Counted from the first letter of the stretch, positions 45,090 to 54,112 are shown. The stretch: 64,000 nucleotides of DNA from Ravibacter sp964559125 (GCA_964559125.1 CAZLGW010000013.1:1-64000); one strand, 5' to 3'. The notes: a model not told the origin generated them from the sequence alone. Translations and numbers: made by a program.

Positions 45090-45956
45090 TTAATCCGCTT
45101 TGCGGGGTAATTCCACCAGCTCGCTTACTTCCCGGTAGATAACTTTTCTTTTATGTTGGGTAAGGTTGAGCTTATCCAGGAAGCTTATGTCGGCCATCAG
45201 GTCCCTGACCATGATGCAGCCACTGGAGAGCAGGGTTTCCTTTTCCTTCTGTGAAATGGTGGTAAGGCAGGTGACAGGGTAAAGCGCTTTCTGGTCGGTA
45301 AGGTCTTTGATGCTCCGCCCTTCGGGGTAGTCCCATGCAAGAAGGTCGATCCCGTAATACTCACCGAAATGGATGGAATCTGCGGTCAGGTAGGCGTTGG
45401 TGATCAGCCATCCTTTTGAAAACCGCGTTTTTCCCCCGAACAGGTTGTATTCCTTTACCGATATATCTTTAATCCTGGAAAGCAGGTACATAGGGGTCGT
45501 GACGCTGATCTTGGAGTCGACGGTATTCCTGAATTTGCATTCGATCCAGTAGGTGTCTTCTCCTTTTTTGGCAATCACATCGGCCTCATGTGTGACCGCT
45601 GCGCCTTCGATAAGCTGGCTGGTCATGGTTTCGTACCCGTAGCTACGGAAAAATTTCGATACCCATTTTTCGAAATAATAACCTGCCGGCCCCAGATCCC
45701 GCAATGCTTTTTTTAAGCTGTAGCGTGCGGCCAGAGAGTCGCGGACTCTTTTTAAATGTTTGAAGGCCAACTGGTACAGCGACCGGGTAGTGATGCCGTC
45801 GTACAGGCAGGGAATAATTTCATCGATCACCTGCCCGACCTCCTCGCGGCTCGCTCCCGATTTATATAAAGAACCTTTGAGCTTTTCCTTATCAAACAGG
45901 ACCAGTTCACCTGAAAACCTGGTCAATCGGATAGTCGTGATGTCTGTAGGGTTCAT
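45090..45956 (-). CDS. ATP-cone plus Mrr-like restriction-endonuclease fusion
   Basis: 288 residues from the ATG at 45956; a longer frame from 45986 adds MSFKQNRFPF. An N-terminal ATP-cone regulatory domain (residues ~5-90: FDKEKLKGSLYKSGASREEV, ITTRSLYQLAFKHLK) is followed by a PD-(D/E)xK nuclease of the Mrr type. Its Asp is in AVTHEADVIAKKG, and its Glu and Lys are in YWIECKF, near residues 140-160. The C-terminal piece contains a short helix-hairpin-helix-like segment (LSSGCIMVRDLM). ATP cones sense nucleotide levels, so the nuclease may be gated by ATP/dATP. Role in defence or repair is open. Confidence 0.82.
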   Translation of the reverse strand: MNPTDITTIRLTRFSGELVLFDKEKLKGSLYKSGASREEVGQVIDEIIPCLYDGITTRSLYQLAFKHLKRVRDSLAARYSLKKALRDLGPAGYYFEKWVSKFFRSYGYETMTSQLIEGAAVTHEADVIAKKGEDTYWIECKFRNTVDSKISVTTPMYLLSRIKDISVKEYNLFGGKTRFSKGWLITNAYLTADSIHFGEYYGIDLLAWDYPEGRSIKDLTDQKALYPVTCLTTISQKEKETLLSSGCIMVRDLMADISFLDKLNLTQHKRKVIYREVSELVELPRKAD

Positions 45957-45983
45957 AAACGGAAATCTGTTTTGCTTAAAAGA

Positions 45984-45991
45984 CAAAAGTA
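45984..45991 (-). promoter_or_regulatory. -7 element of the ATP-cone nuclease gene
   Basis: The minus strand reads TACTTTTG, matching TAnnTTTG, about 28 bases before the start. No clear -33 box. Confidence 0.35.
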
Positions 45992-46061
45992 TGAGGAAAT
46001 AAGTGATTTCGGGAAAGGGGGTTATACGAGTTATGAATTATCTTTTCCCTTTCCTATTTTG

Positions 46062-46069
46062 TACATTTG
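46062..46069 (+). promoter_or_regulatory. -7 element of the esterase gene
   Basis: TACATTTG matches TAnnTTTG, 65 bases before the start at 46134. No clear -33 box. Confidence 0.4.
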
Positions 46070-46133
46070 GTGCGGGGAGAGCTGCAATCCGGAAGATAGC
46101 GGCCTCTTTTCATCACATTGAATTCAGCGCAGA

Positions 46134-47057
46134 ATGCTTAACAAAATTATATTCACGGGTTTAATCATTTGTTTTTTTACGATAGGAGCTATGGCTCAGG
46201 ATCATATTGTCCCCCTGTGGCCCGAAGGAAAGGTGCCTAACTTTATTGCCAGCGAAGTAGAAGAGAAGTCGACCGTCGATGCCAGCGGTATATTGAGGAT
46301 CAGCGGCGTCACCATCCCTTCCATGTCAGTCTATCTCCCGGAAAAAAGCAAGGCGACTGGCGCGGCCGTCCTGATATGCCCGGGCGGAGGATACGGTATT
46401 CTGGCCGCCAGCCATGAAGGGAGCGACCTGGCCGGATGGTTCAATGAAAGAGGGATCGCTGGCATTGTCCTGAAGTACAGACTGCCCGATGCCAGGGCGA
46501 TGATACGCCAGCACGAAGTACCGTTGATGGATGCCATGCAGGCCATGAAGCTCATCAGGAAAAATGCTCCGGCATGGCAGATCGATCCGGGTAAGATAGG
46601 GGTGATGGGTTTTTCCGCCGGCGGCCATCTGGCTTCCACTTTGTCTACCCACTATCATAAGGGAGATAGAGGTTCTGAAGAAGCAAAACCCAACTTTTCG
46701 ATCCTGATGTACCCGGTTATTACTTTTTCTAAGCCCAATAACCATGTTGGCTCTATGAAAAACCTGCTTGGTGCCGACAGCACCGCTGCTCTGAAGAAAT
46801 ATTATTCTAACGAATTGCAGGTGGATGAGAAAACGCCACCGGCTTTCCTGGTACATTCCGGGGACGACAAAGGGGTACCGATAGAAAACAGCATCAGTTA
46901 TTACCTGGCGCTCAAAAAGTTTAAAATACCTGCTGAAGCGCACTTTTACCCGGAGGGAGGGCATGGCTATGGGTTACGTACCGATGGAAAAGGCTCTCTT
47001 GCAGGCTGGCCCCGGGCTCTGGAAACCTGGCTCCGGTCGCGGGGATATATGAAATAG
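46134..47057 (+). CDS. exported alpha/beta-hydrolase (esterase)
   Basis: 307 residues with a signal peptide (IIFTGLIICFFTIGAMAQ). Oxyanion-hole block CPGGGYGILAASHEG near residue 83, nucleophile Ser in MGFSAGGHLAST near 160, Asp in FLVHSGDDKGVP near 245, His in YPEGGHGYGL near 280. This matches xylan/sugar acetyl-esterase-like BD-FAE enzymes, which remove acyl groups from polysaccharides in the periplasm. The second gene (47081) follows after 23 bases and may form a small operon. Confidence 0.82.
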   Translation: MLNKIIFTGLIICFFTIGAMAQDHIVPLWPEGKVPNFIASEVEEKSTVDASGILRISGVTIPSMSVYLPEKSKATGAAVLICPGGGYGILAASHEGSDLAGWFNERGIAGIVLKYRLPDARAMIRQHEVPLMDAMQAMKLIRKNAPAWQIDPGKIGVMGFSAGGHLASTLSTHYHKGDRGSEEAKPNFSILMYPVITFSKPNNHVGSMKNLLGADSTAALKKYYSNELQVDEKTPPAFLVHSGDDKGVPIENSISYYLALKKFKIPAEAHFYPEGGHGYGLRTDGKGSLAGWPRALETWLRSRGYMK

Positions 47058-47080
47058 CTGACAGCCTTACCAATACTAAT

Positions 47081-47806
47081 ATGAACCTGCTTTTCCTGTT
47101 GAGTTTTTCATGGTTTTCGAATTTGCTTCAGCCCGCCGGCGAACCCGGAAAAGAGGAGAGGAGCCGTTCGAAATATAAGTTTACACAAGCCTGGGTCTGG
47201 CAGTACAGGAACGATTGGATAGCCGAGGGCGAGGCCGGCTACCAGGGTGAAATGGTCGTTTACCACGACAGTGTCAGCAATACCTGGCTTTTTACCAGGG
47301 AAGCCTACGGCAATTCGGGTGAGGGATTTGATTTCATTGTGGGCAATTACGAGGGGCAGTACATATTCTGTTTCCGGGACGCAAAAGGAAAGAAAAGAAA
47401 GACAATCAGGAACGTGCCCGAGATACGAGCTTCCCGGAATGACGACGGGATCGTAAAAGAAGAGTTTGAGACTTATAATAAAACGACGGGGAAAACAAAG
47501 CTGTTCGGAGAGAATAAGTACGGGTGGCCTGTAATAGAAGGGCAGGAGTTTAAAATGGAGCATCTGAGGACAAGTGAGGTGACACTCCGTTATATCTCTG
47601 AGACCCGAAAGGATTTTCAGCCGGTCATTTACTTCAATTTTATTGACGGCGAAGTAAAGCTACCCATTCATTTCCCTACGGATATCCCGTTGGGGAAATT
47701 GCTCCTCGAAGATGATACCGTATATCCGGACGGCAAACGGATCCTCATCCGCCTGAAAGAAATATCAGATTCGGAATACCGGGTTGACCTGGGAGCCTAT
47801 AAGTAG
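47081..47806 (+). CDS. exported protein of unknown function
   Basis: 241 residues, short hydrophobic start (MNLLFLLSFSWFSNLLQPAG) that may be a signal peptide. The rest is beta-rich: ending SDSEYRVDLGAYK, with strands such as YHDSVSNTWLFTREAY and YFNFIDGEVKLPIHFP. Not recognised. Same strand as the esterase and only 23 bases behind it. Confidence 0.65.
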   Translation: MNLLFLLSFSWFSNLLQPAGEPGKEERSRSKYKFTQAWVWQYRNDWIAEGEAGYQGEMVVYHDSVSNTWLFTREAYGNSGEGFDFIVGNYEGQYIFCFRDAKGKKRKTIRNVPEIRASRNDDGIVKEEFETYNKTTGKTKLFGENKYGWPVIEGQEFKMEHLRTSEVTLRYISETRKDFQPVIYFNFIDGEVKLPIHFPTDIPLGKLLLEDDTVYPDGKRILIRLKEISDSEYRVDLGAYK

Positions 47807-47832
47807 GCGACTTGCGACAGTCGGTACGACGG

Positions 47833-48276
47833 CTATACCGTACCGATATTGATAAAAACAACGTATGCGATAAATAATCCAAGGACGAGGATCACGATCC
47901 CGGAAACAAGCGCGGTCCATTTGTTTTGTGCGGACAGGCCCAGCGACGGGATATTGCATACGCCGGGATCACTTTCGAGGTAAGTGACCTCTGTCATTGA
48001 TCCTACCGGGATCACCTCTCCTTCAGCCAGCTCTTTCTTATGGCGTATAATGTGTTCTTTTCCTGTAGTAGTGGCAAATCTGACAGCAATTTCGCTTAAT
48101 CTCGAAGGGGTATTGTTGTGTTGAAGGCCGATGTTTCTGACTTCCAGGAGAAGACCCTCTGTATTGATCCCGTTTGCCGATAATGCGGTGACTTTTCTTT
48201 TGTGCACCAGGAAGTTACGTATAAAATAAGCGGAAATCAGAATACTGATGGCGGCGATTGTAAGTACTGTGGTCAT
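47833..48276 (-). CDS. two-helix membrane protein, DUF3592-like
   Basis: 147 residues from the ATG at 48276 (48303 is also open). An N-terminal membrane helix (VLTIAAISILISAYFI) and a C-terminal one (ALVSGIVILVLGLFIAYVVF) enclose a ~90-residue soluble beta domain (EGLLLEVRNIGLQ, SMTEVTYLESDPG). This resembles DUF3592 proteins, of unknown function. Convergent with the 47081 gene, 26 bases apart. Confidence 0.65.
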   Translation of the reverse strand: MTTVLTIAAISILISAYFIRNFLVHKRKVTALSANGINTEGLLLEVRNIGLQHNNTPSRLSEIAVRFATTTGKEHIIRHKKELAEGEVIPVGSMTEVTYLESDPGVCNIPSLGLSAQNKWTALVSGIVILVLGLFIAYVVFINIGTV

Positions 48277-48431
48277 AGAGATGGCTTTTATGATCAGGAA
48301 CAATTCTATAAAGATAGCAATTCTGTAAAAATAGAAAGAACAGCAGGTGAAGTGGACAGAGTTTGTAGTAGTTTATCGTAGATGGTTTTGTTGTATGTGT
48401 ACGAATTGTCTATGCGAAATTCTTTAAATTA
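48277..48431. other. intergenic stretch before the T9SS-cargo promoter
   Basis: 155 bases with no gene. It presumably contains the start of the minus-strand DUF3592-like transcript; nothing else is seen. Confidence 0.5.
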
Positions 48432-48464
48432 TTTGTAGTCATTAACCTTTTTGGAATATATTTG
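48432..48464 (+). promoter_or_regulatory. near-perfect Bacteroidota promoter
   Basis: TTTG (48432-48435), 21 bases, TATATTTG (48457-48464): both boxes match the consensus with ideal spacing. It points to the T9SS-cargo gene, leaving a leader of about 345 bases. Confidence 0.75.
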
Positions 48465-48469
48465 CCAGC

Positions 48470-48817
48470 AAATGCTCTGGCACTTCTTTTTCTGTCATAA
48501 AATTGAAAATTTACGAGTCCCCCTTATAAAAACTAAACCGTAGCAATTTTTCTATGAAAAAAATTAATTGATAATCTGTCGTGCAGATGATAGCCGGATC
48601 CCCCCCCTCGGCCCGATCTGTATTTTTACTGCCCCAGGTTTTTTAAGCATTTTTTTTCCTTTTGACCCATATTGTCCGGTATGTAATCCGGGCACGATGC
48701 GGTTGTAGTATCATACCCGTCATTCCCCCCCTTGGCAGGAGTATGTACGTTTAAGGAGCAAAACACGCTTGAATACCGGTTACGCAGAGTTTGGTATTAA
48801 CAAAAACAAAATTCAAG
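48470..48817 (+). other. long untranslated leader with C tracts
   Basis: About 350 bases between the predicted start site and the cargo ATG, without a reading frame. It contains an eight-C run (48600-48607), a seven-C run (48725-48731) and T tracts at 48635-48660. It may hold a regulatory RNA, but no known riboswitch core is seen. Confidence 0.5.
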
Positions 48818-49942
48818 ATGAATGCACTAAAAATTACTCTCTCATGCCTTTTCATGTCTTTTTTTTCCGGATTTGAAGGAGTGAAGGCAGACGATTGCGA
48901 CTTTTCCAACAATAAGCTTAAAAACGGCTCTTTCGAAGAGACAAACAGGAATGGCGTTGTGACAAATTGGACAACCGCCGGAGGCGTATCCCTTTCGCGT
49001 GCCAGCGGGTACCAGGTATGCGGTCAGCGCTACGGGCTGATGACTTACGACGGAAACTATAATAACTATGTCCGGATTTACCAGGATGTGGTTCTCGATA
49101 ACGGAATTAATTCCGTTAGTCTGGTTATTTGGGGAGGAATACATGACAGATGTAATGCTGAGCTCAAATTGATTTTCCTGAACGCGAGCGGGAAGGAGAT
49201 AAGCGGTGAAACCCAGATCCAAAGTGTAACGAAAGATGTTTCCGACCGCCCGTCCGGCTTGAGAAAATATACCTTTCGCAAAGAGGTTCCTGCCGGAGCA
49301 AAATGGGTACGTGTTGAAGCCGGGATGAAAAGAACGACTTCGCAGAGAGGGGTCTATTTTAAAGTAGAAGCAGCCATACTTACTTTTGAGTCTACGAGCC
49401 TGCCGGTCACTCTTTCCAAATTTTCGGGCAAATCTTCAGAAACCGGAGTAGCGCTCAATTGGGAGACAACCGGTGAAGCGGATTCGGAGACATTTGAAGT
49501 ACAGCACAGCCTCGACGGGGCTTCCTGGAATGCCGTTGGGCAGGTAGCAGCCAAAGGAAATTATGATGGCTTATCGACGTATAATCTACACCATGAGTCC
49601 GCATCCGCCGGACATAATTATTATCGCCTCAAAATGACCGATAGAGACGGCTCGTTCGAGATGTCCAGAATAATCGCGGTAGAGCATTCCTTCAGGTACA
49701 CCGGAAAAGCAGAAACCTATTTCTACCCGAACCCCAGCACGGGCAAAGTTCGGTTGCAGGTGCCTGATGATGTAAGGGATATAGCGGTATTTGATATGAC
49801 AGGCAGAGCCATATCGCGGGCAGCACAAATGAAAAGCAGCGAGGAAATGGATCTGAGCCGCCTGGCAAACGGAGCCTACCTGGTTAGCTGGTCTGACAGG
49901 AACGGCCGGAAGTTCTCTCAGAGGCTTATTATTTCCCGTTAG
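48818..49942 (+). CDS. secreted protein with type IX sorting domain
   Basis: 374 residues from the ATG at 48818 (upstream 48791 adds nine residues). Signal peptide (LKITLSCLFMSFFSGFEGVKA), a carbohydrate-binding-like N-terminal domain (NGSFEETNRNGVVTNW, VRIYQDVVLDNG), a middle fibronectin-like segment (VALNWETTGEADSETFEVQ), and a C-terminal T9SS sorting domain (ETYFYPNPSTGKVRLQVP, near residues 305-374, ending RLIISR). It is exported through the outer membrane and probably attached to the surface or released. Confidence 0.88.
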   Translation: MNALKITLSCLFMSFFSGFEGVKADDCDFSNNKLKNGSFEETNRNGVVTNWTTAGGVSLSRASGYQVCGQRYGLMTYDGNYNNYVRIYQDVVLDNGINSVSLVIWGGIHDRCNAELKLIFLNASGKEISGETQIQSVTKDVSDRPSGLRKYTFRKEVPAGAKWVRVEAGMKRTTSQRGVYFKVEAAILTFESTSLPVTLSKFSGKSSETGVALNWETTGEADSETFEVQHSLDGASWNAVGQVAAKGNYDGLSTYNLHHESASAGHNYYRLKMTDRDGSFEMSRIIAVEHSFRYTGKAETYFYPNPSTGKVRLQVPDDVRDIAVFDMTGRAISRAAQMKSSEEMDLSRLANGAYLVSWSDRNGRKFSQRLIISR

Positions 49943-49999
49943 GCTAAAAAAGGGGGTACTAAGAACCGGCTCTTTGTGTAATTAGTTATTTTGTTTTGT

Positions 50000-50101
50000 A
50001 AGACACAGAGGGCCGCAGAGAAAAAGAAGAGAGCCACAGAGAAATGAAGAGCTATGCTTCTCTGTGGCTCTCTTTATAACCTCCGTGGTCCTCTGTGTCT
50101 T
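50000..50101. repeat. nested palindromic element with CACAGAG arms
   Basis: Outer arms 50000-50020 and 50081-50101 (shared AAGACACAGAGG core, a few mismatches). A perfect inner stem of 16 pairs joins AGAGAGCCACAGAGAA (50028-50043) and its complement (50058-50073) around a 14-base loop. It lies between the T9SS-cargo and ypdA stops and could end both transcripts. Related in motif to the element at 30625-30772. Confidence 0.85.
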
Positions 50102-50130
50102 TTTATACATAGCCTGTACAGGAATTTGCG

Positions 50131-51135
50131 TCAGATTCTGTCAATCAGCTCGTTTACCTTCCGGAGAGGCCGGCCTATGATATGGTCTGCAATTGCGGCG
50201 GCATGTTCCCGACCATTTTCAATGAAAACTTTTTCGGTGAAAATACCGGCTGTCACCGTACCGCAGAGGTAAAGCCCCTTTACGTTGGTTTCAAAAGTCT
50301 CAGGATCTTTCACCGGGACTTTTGTTTCAGGATCCAGTTCGATGCCGCATCGTCTCAGCAGGCTTTCATCGGGAAGATAGCCGGTCAGAAGAAATACGAA
50401 ATCAGCAGGAAGGCTTTCTTTTTCGCCTGTTTCCGTGTTGCGTATATGGATATTCCCAGTCCCGATCTCGGTGACCTCGGAGTTGAAACGTGCTTTGATC
50501 CGGCCCTCTTTGATCCGGTTGAGCACATCCGGTATAAGCCAGTATTTTACCGTTTTCCTGAAGCTGTCGCCGCGGTGGATAATCGTGACGCGCGCGTCGG
50601 TGCGGTAAAGCTCGAGCGCTGCTTCGACGACCGAGTTGGCGCCTCCTACCAGCACGACATCGGTATAGGAGTATTTATAAGCTTCGTCGTAGTAGTGGGA
50701 AACATGCCCCAGATTTTCTCCATGGATATTCAGTTTCCGCGGAAAGTCAAAATAACCTGTAGCCAGGACGACCTTTTTTCCTTTGAAAATCCGGTTTTCA
50801 GATGCCACTACTTCGAAAAGCCCGTTGCTAAGCTTCCTGACGGTTTCAACAGGTGTAAATAGTTGGAAATTCAGGCCGTAATAGCCGGCTACCTTCCGGT
50901 AATACTGCAGGGCTTCATCCCGGTTTGCTTTAAAGTCGGCAATCGTGAAAGGTAACCCGCCGATTGAAATATTGTCGACTGTAGAGAAGAACCTCATATT
51001 TCTCGGGTATTTCCGGAGGGATTCGGTGAGGCTGCCTTTCTCGAGGATAATATGTTTTAAACCGTATTTAGAGGCTTCCACTCCCATGGCGAGCCCGCAG
51101 GGACCGCCTCCCACTATAATAACATCGTAAAGCAA
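50131..51135 (-). CDS. ypdA: YpdA-type bacillithiol disulfide reductase
   Basis: 334 residues. FAD-binding VIIVGGGPCGLAMGVEA at the N-terminus, NADPH-binding VLVGGANSVVEAALEL near residue 160, and the terminal block LYLCGTVTAGIFTEKVFIENG. The two-Cys redox motif of thioredoxin reductase is absent, as expected for YpdA, which reduces bacillithiol disulfide with NADPH. This implies the cell makes bacillithiol, although no bshA-C gene is in the window. Promoter not clear. Confidence 0.87.
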   Translation of the reverse strand: MLYDVIIVGGGPCGLAMGVEASKYGLKHIILEKGSLTESLRKYPRNMRFFSTVDNISIGGLPFTIADFKANRDEALQYYRKVAGYYGLNFQLFTPVETVRKLSNGLFEVVASENRIFKGKKVVLATGYFDFPRKLNIHGENLGHVSHYYDEAYKYSYTDVVLVGGANSVVEAALELYRTDARVTIIHRGDSFRKTVKYWLIPDVLNRIKEGRIKARFNSEVTEIGTGNIHIRNTETGEKESLPADFVFLLTGYLPDESLLRRCGIELDPETKVPVKDPETFETNVKGLYLCGTVTAGIFTEKVFIENGREHAAAIADHIIGRPLRKVNELIDRI

Positions 51136-51209
51136 CGTGCCGTTTTTTTAGGGTTATAAAAATCCGTGATCATTCAAAAATACATCTTTTTTTATAAGCG
51201 AAGGAGGCA

Positions 51210-51217
51210 TAGCTTTG
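51210..51217 (+). promoter_or_regulatory. -7 element of the pabB gene
   Basis: TAGCTTTG matches TAnnTTTG, 28 bases before the ATG at 51245. The -33 region is only T-rich. Confidence 0.45.
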
Positions 51218-51244
51218 CAATCTGGGCGTGTTCGTAAATTCATA

Positions 51245-52264
51245 ATGACATTACAGGAAAAAACACTATTTGAGCCTTCTTTTGCTCAATTTTGTGACAG
51301 GATGGATCGCCTGGGCGCACAGAAGGTCCCGTTTGTGTTCGTGATAGATTACAAATGCCGGAATCCCCTGATATGGGAAACCGGAGAGGTCCCTCCCGGC
51401 GTGCTTTACGATTTTTCCGGCTTTACCAATTGTCCTGAAGTCGGAGCTTCCGCCGGTCCGGCACCGGTATTCCGGAAATACCCCATATCCTTCGACGAAT
51501 ACATGAAATCGTTTGCACTGGCTCAGAAGAATATCAGGAGGGGAGAGTCGTTCCTGGTAAACATTTCGGCGCCGACGCCCGTGGAAACAGACCTTTCGCT
51601 GCAGGAAATATTTTTAAGGAGCAGGGCCGCATACAAACTATACTTCGAAGACCAATTCGTCTGTTTTTCTCCGGAAACGTTTGTACGCATACACGGCGAC
51701 GAGATCGCTACCTATCCTATGAAAGGGACTATCGACGCTTCGCTGCCTGACGCAGCGGCATCGGTGCTTCAAAACCCTAAGGAAGCGGCAGAGCACGCCA
51801 CGATCGTAGACCTGCTGAGGAATGACATAAGCCGGACGGCCAGCAAGGTGTGGGTAGAAAAATACAGGTATATCGATACGATCCGAACGCTCAGTAAAAC
51901 GCTGCTGCAGGTCAGTTCTGAGATCAGGGGCAAAATTCCCGGAGCGTTAAAGAATGCTTTCGGCAGTATTTTATACGAAATGTTGCCGGCAGGGTCAGTC
52001 ACCGGGGCTCCGAAACCGCGTACCCTTCAGATCATCGAGGAAGCGGAAGGATACGAAAGGGGCTATTACACCGGTGTAATGGGCTATTTTGACGGAGAAT
52101 ATTTTGAAAGCGCCGTGATGATACGGTTTATAGAACGTACCGGTGGCGGGCTTGTTTTTAAAAGCGGCGGCGGCATAACAGGCCTCAGCGACGCCCGATC
52201 CGAATACCAGGAAATGATCGATAAAGTATACCTGCCTATTCCGGCATCGTCTGCTGGATATTGA
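51245..52264 (+). CDS. pabB: aminodeoxychorismate synthase component I
   Basis: 339 residues from the ATG at 51245 (51215 lies within the promoter). The chorismate-binding domain fills most of the protein: QKNIRRGESFLVNIS, ATYPMKGTID, EEAAEHATIVDLLRND-like block (about residue 186), AFGSILYEMLPAGSVTGAPKPRT (about 238-265), and GVMGYFDGEYFESAVMIR near 275. Makes 4-amino-4-deoxychorismate with a glutamine amidotransferase partner, for folate. A pabC-like lyase does not follow; the 3' end overlaps the convergent lipoprotein gene by 29 bases. Confidence 0.85.
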   Translation: MTLQEKTLFEPSFAQFCDRMDRLGAQKVPFVFVIDYKCRNPLIWETGEVPPGVLYDFSGFTNCPEVGASAGPAPVFRKYPISFDEYMKSFALAQKNIRRGESFLVNISAPTPVETDLSLQEIFLRSRAAYKLYFEDQFVCFSPETFVRIHGDEIATYPMKGTIDASLPDAAASVLQNPKEAAEHATIVDLLRNDISRTASKVWVEKYRYIDTIRTLSKTLLQVSSEIRGKIPGALKNAFGSILYEMLPAGSVTGAPKPRTLQIIEEAEGYERGYYTGVMGYFDGEYFESAVMIRFIERTGGGLVFKSGGGITGLSDARSEYQEMIDKVYLPIPASSAGY

Positions 52265-52622
52265 TTTCCGTCAGCAGGCTTACCGCGTTAAACCTGAAGA
52301 CAGCTTTTTTTGATTCGGAAACGAGCTTTTTATCGTTACAATGCGGACCGCTTTCCAGGAAATAAACATAGGTTTTGAGGTTTCGTTTCCCGAGCTGCTG
52401 AATATCGGGTGCTCCGAACAGCCTGCCTATTTCATTTGAGCTTTTCCCGAGAAGTTCGGATTTGACCGAAAGCAGATCTTCCGTGAGCGCCGCACGCTGT
52501 CCTTTGCATGCTCCGCGGTCGTTGCGCCATATTTCAAGGTCGAGGTTGCCTATGGAAGAAGGAGCTGTGCAGGAAAGAGCCAGGAACAGCAGAAGAAACT
52601 TAATTTTCGAAATGAACCGCAT
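52236..52622 (-). CDS. small lipoprotein, possible BamE-like
   Basis: 128 residues from the ATG at 52622. Signal with lipobox (FLLLFLALSC, Cys13). The mature region has a BamE/SmpA-like pattern (LLGKSSNEIGRLFGAPDIQQ, then KTYVYFLESGPHC), but the link is weak. It is convergent with pabB and overlaps its coding end by 29 bases (52236-52264), so transcripts may collide. Confidence 0.65.
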   Translation of the reverse strand: MRFISKIKFLLLFLALSCTAPSSIGNLDLEIWRNDRGACKGQRAALTEDLLSVKSELLGKSSNEIGRLFGAPDIQQLGKRNLKTYVYFLESGPHCNDKKLVSESKKAVFRFNAVSLLTEINIQQTMPE

Positions 52623-52686
52623 GACAAACACTTTTGCGGCGAATTTAAGAATCTTTTTTACCGGGTGGGAAAAATAGTTAATGCGA

Positions 52687-53850
52687 TTACCATCCGAAGC
52701 TGGTGCGATTCATTTTTTCCTTTTCCTCTTCTTTCCAATGCCTGATCGTCTCGTCCAGCAGTTCGTCTTCCGCATCGTCAAACTTTTTGCGGATTCTCTG
52801 CGAGCGGGCTACCTTTTCCTCGTTTTGAAGCTTTTCAGTATCTGTGAAACGGAGAAGACGGGCTTCGCTGCTTTGTACCGTTTTACTCAGGCGTTCTTCC
52901 TTATAGATTTTTATTTCCTTTTCATGGGCTTCAAGCAGTTCGTCGTAAGGACCTTTGGACGAGATGAACTTGACGAAAATCGGGGCGATTTCAATGGCAA
53001 TGAAAAGCAGGATCAGAAAGAGGTTGGCGTATTGCATAGCCCGGCTTTCCGCTGTGAGTACGCTTAAGGCATCGATACGGGCCGCCAGCCCGTCGTACAG
53101 GTCGATCGTTGCCTTTTGAGCCTCAAATTCCAGGTCGCCTTTTTTCCTGATCTCGAGGAGTTGCTGTTCCAGCTCAAGGATCCGGAGGTTTATGCGTTCT
53201 TCTGTCTGCCGTAGGTCCTCCTGCGCTTCGTTGAGCTGTTGCTCTTTTTTGCGTGCGTTGGTGCCTATTCCGGCGATCCCGGTCGTGCCCGGAGTTTTCG
53301 TGCCGAACCTTTCGAAATCGTACTCTTCCTGTTTCTTATTCCTGAATGCTTCTTTCGCTGCTACCTCTTCTTTGAGCATAGTGATTTTCCTCTCTGTCTC
53401 GTCGTATTCCGGGTGTCCTTTGCGGATAGATTCCCGTGCTATGACTACCTCCTCCGATTTTTTTACATCCAGCTTCCGGTTGATCTCTTTTTCAAAGATT
53501 TTCAATTCAAGCGGCTTCGAAATTACCAGCGCCAGTAAGACGGCCAGGCCAAGACGGGGGAGGAGCAGCTTTAATTCCTGCCAGAAACGTTCCCTTTTCA
53601 CCATACTGGCTACGATATAGCGATCCAGGTTAAAAATCATGGTACCCCATATAAGACCGAAAAAGCCGGCTGTCCATACGTTGCCGAATACTGTAAAAAG
53701 TGCGTAACCGGCAGAAAGAGAGGCAAAAAGGCCGGTAAAGAATACGGTGGCACCTATACCTGCATATTTTTCCGATTCGCTGGGGCAGCGTGCCAGGAGA
53801 GCGCGGTTGGCGCCGGAGCAGAACCAGAAGAAATCCCGAAGAAAATTCAT
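52687..53850 (-). CDS. DUF4407 membrane protein with coiled coil
   Basis: 387 residues. Three membrane helices near the N-terminus (IGATVFFTGLFASLSAGYAL, VWTAGFFGLIWGTMIF, LGLAVLLALVISKPLEL) and one near residue 290 (YANLFLILLFIAIEIAPIFV) flank a long charged helical region (residues 125-265) that is probably a coiled coil. Matches DUF4407, of unknown function, found in many Bacteroidota. Its end is rich in Lys/Glu and cytoplasmic. Confidence 0.85.
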   Translation of the reverse strand: MNFLRDFFWFCSGANRALLARCPSESEKYAGIGATVFFTGLFASLSAGYALFTVFGNVWTAGFFGLIWGTMIFNLDRYIVASMVKRERFWQELKLLLPRLGLAVLLALVISKPLELKIFEKEINRKLDVKKSEEVVIARESIRKGHPEYDETERKITMLKEEVAAKEAFRNKKQEEYDFERFGTKTPGTTGIAGIGTNARKKEQQLNEAQEDLRQTEERINLRILELEQQLLEIRKKGDLEFEAQKATIDLYDGLAARIDALSVLTAESRAMQYANLFLILLFIAIEIAPIFVKFISSKGPYDELLEAHEKEIKIYKEERLSKTVQSSEARLLRFTDTEKLQNEEKVARSQRIRKKFDDAEDELLDETIRHWKEEEKEKMNRTSFGW

Positions 53851-54112
53851 GGCGAAACGGAAGGTGTTGCTTAGTGATTTTATTTTAACCCGTCATTCTA
53901 ACGGAATGGGTGTCGCTATCGTATGAGTGCCGTGCATTTTAATTTTTGCACTGCAGATAAAGCTACCCGCATGGCATTCAGTTATTTATAACTATCAAAT
54001 AAGGCTTTCGTAAACAGAAGGACAAACGAATAATGTTGAGCGGTTTTTTTGAGATATAAAAGGTAGTCTCTCTTTCATACAGCCGGGTAGCCCGTCTAAA
54101 AATTATTTTTAA

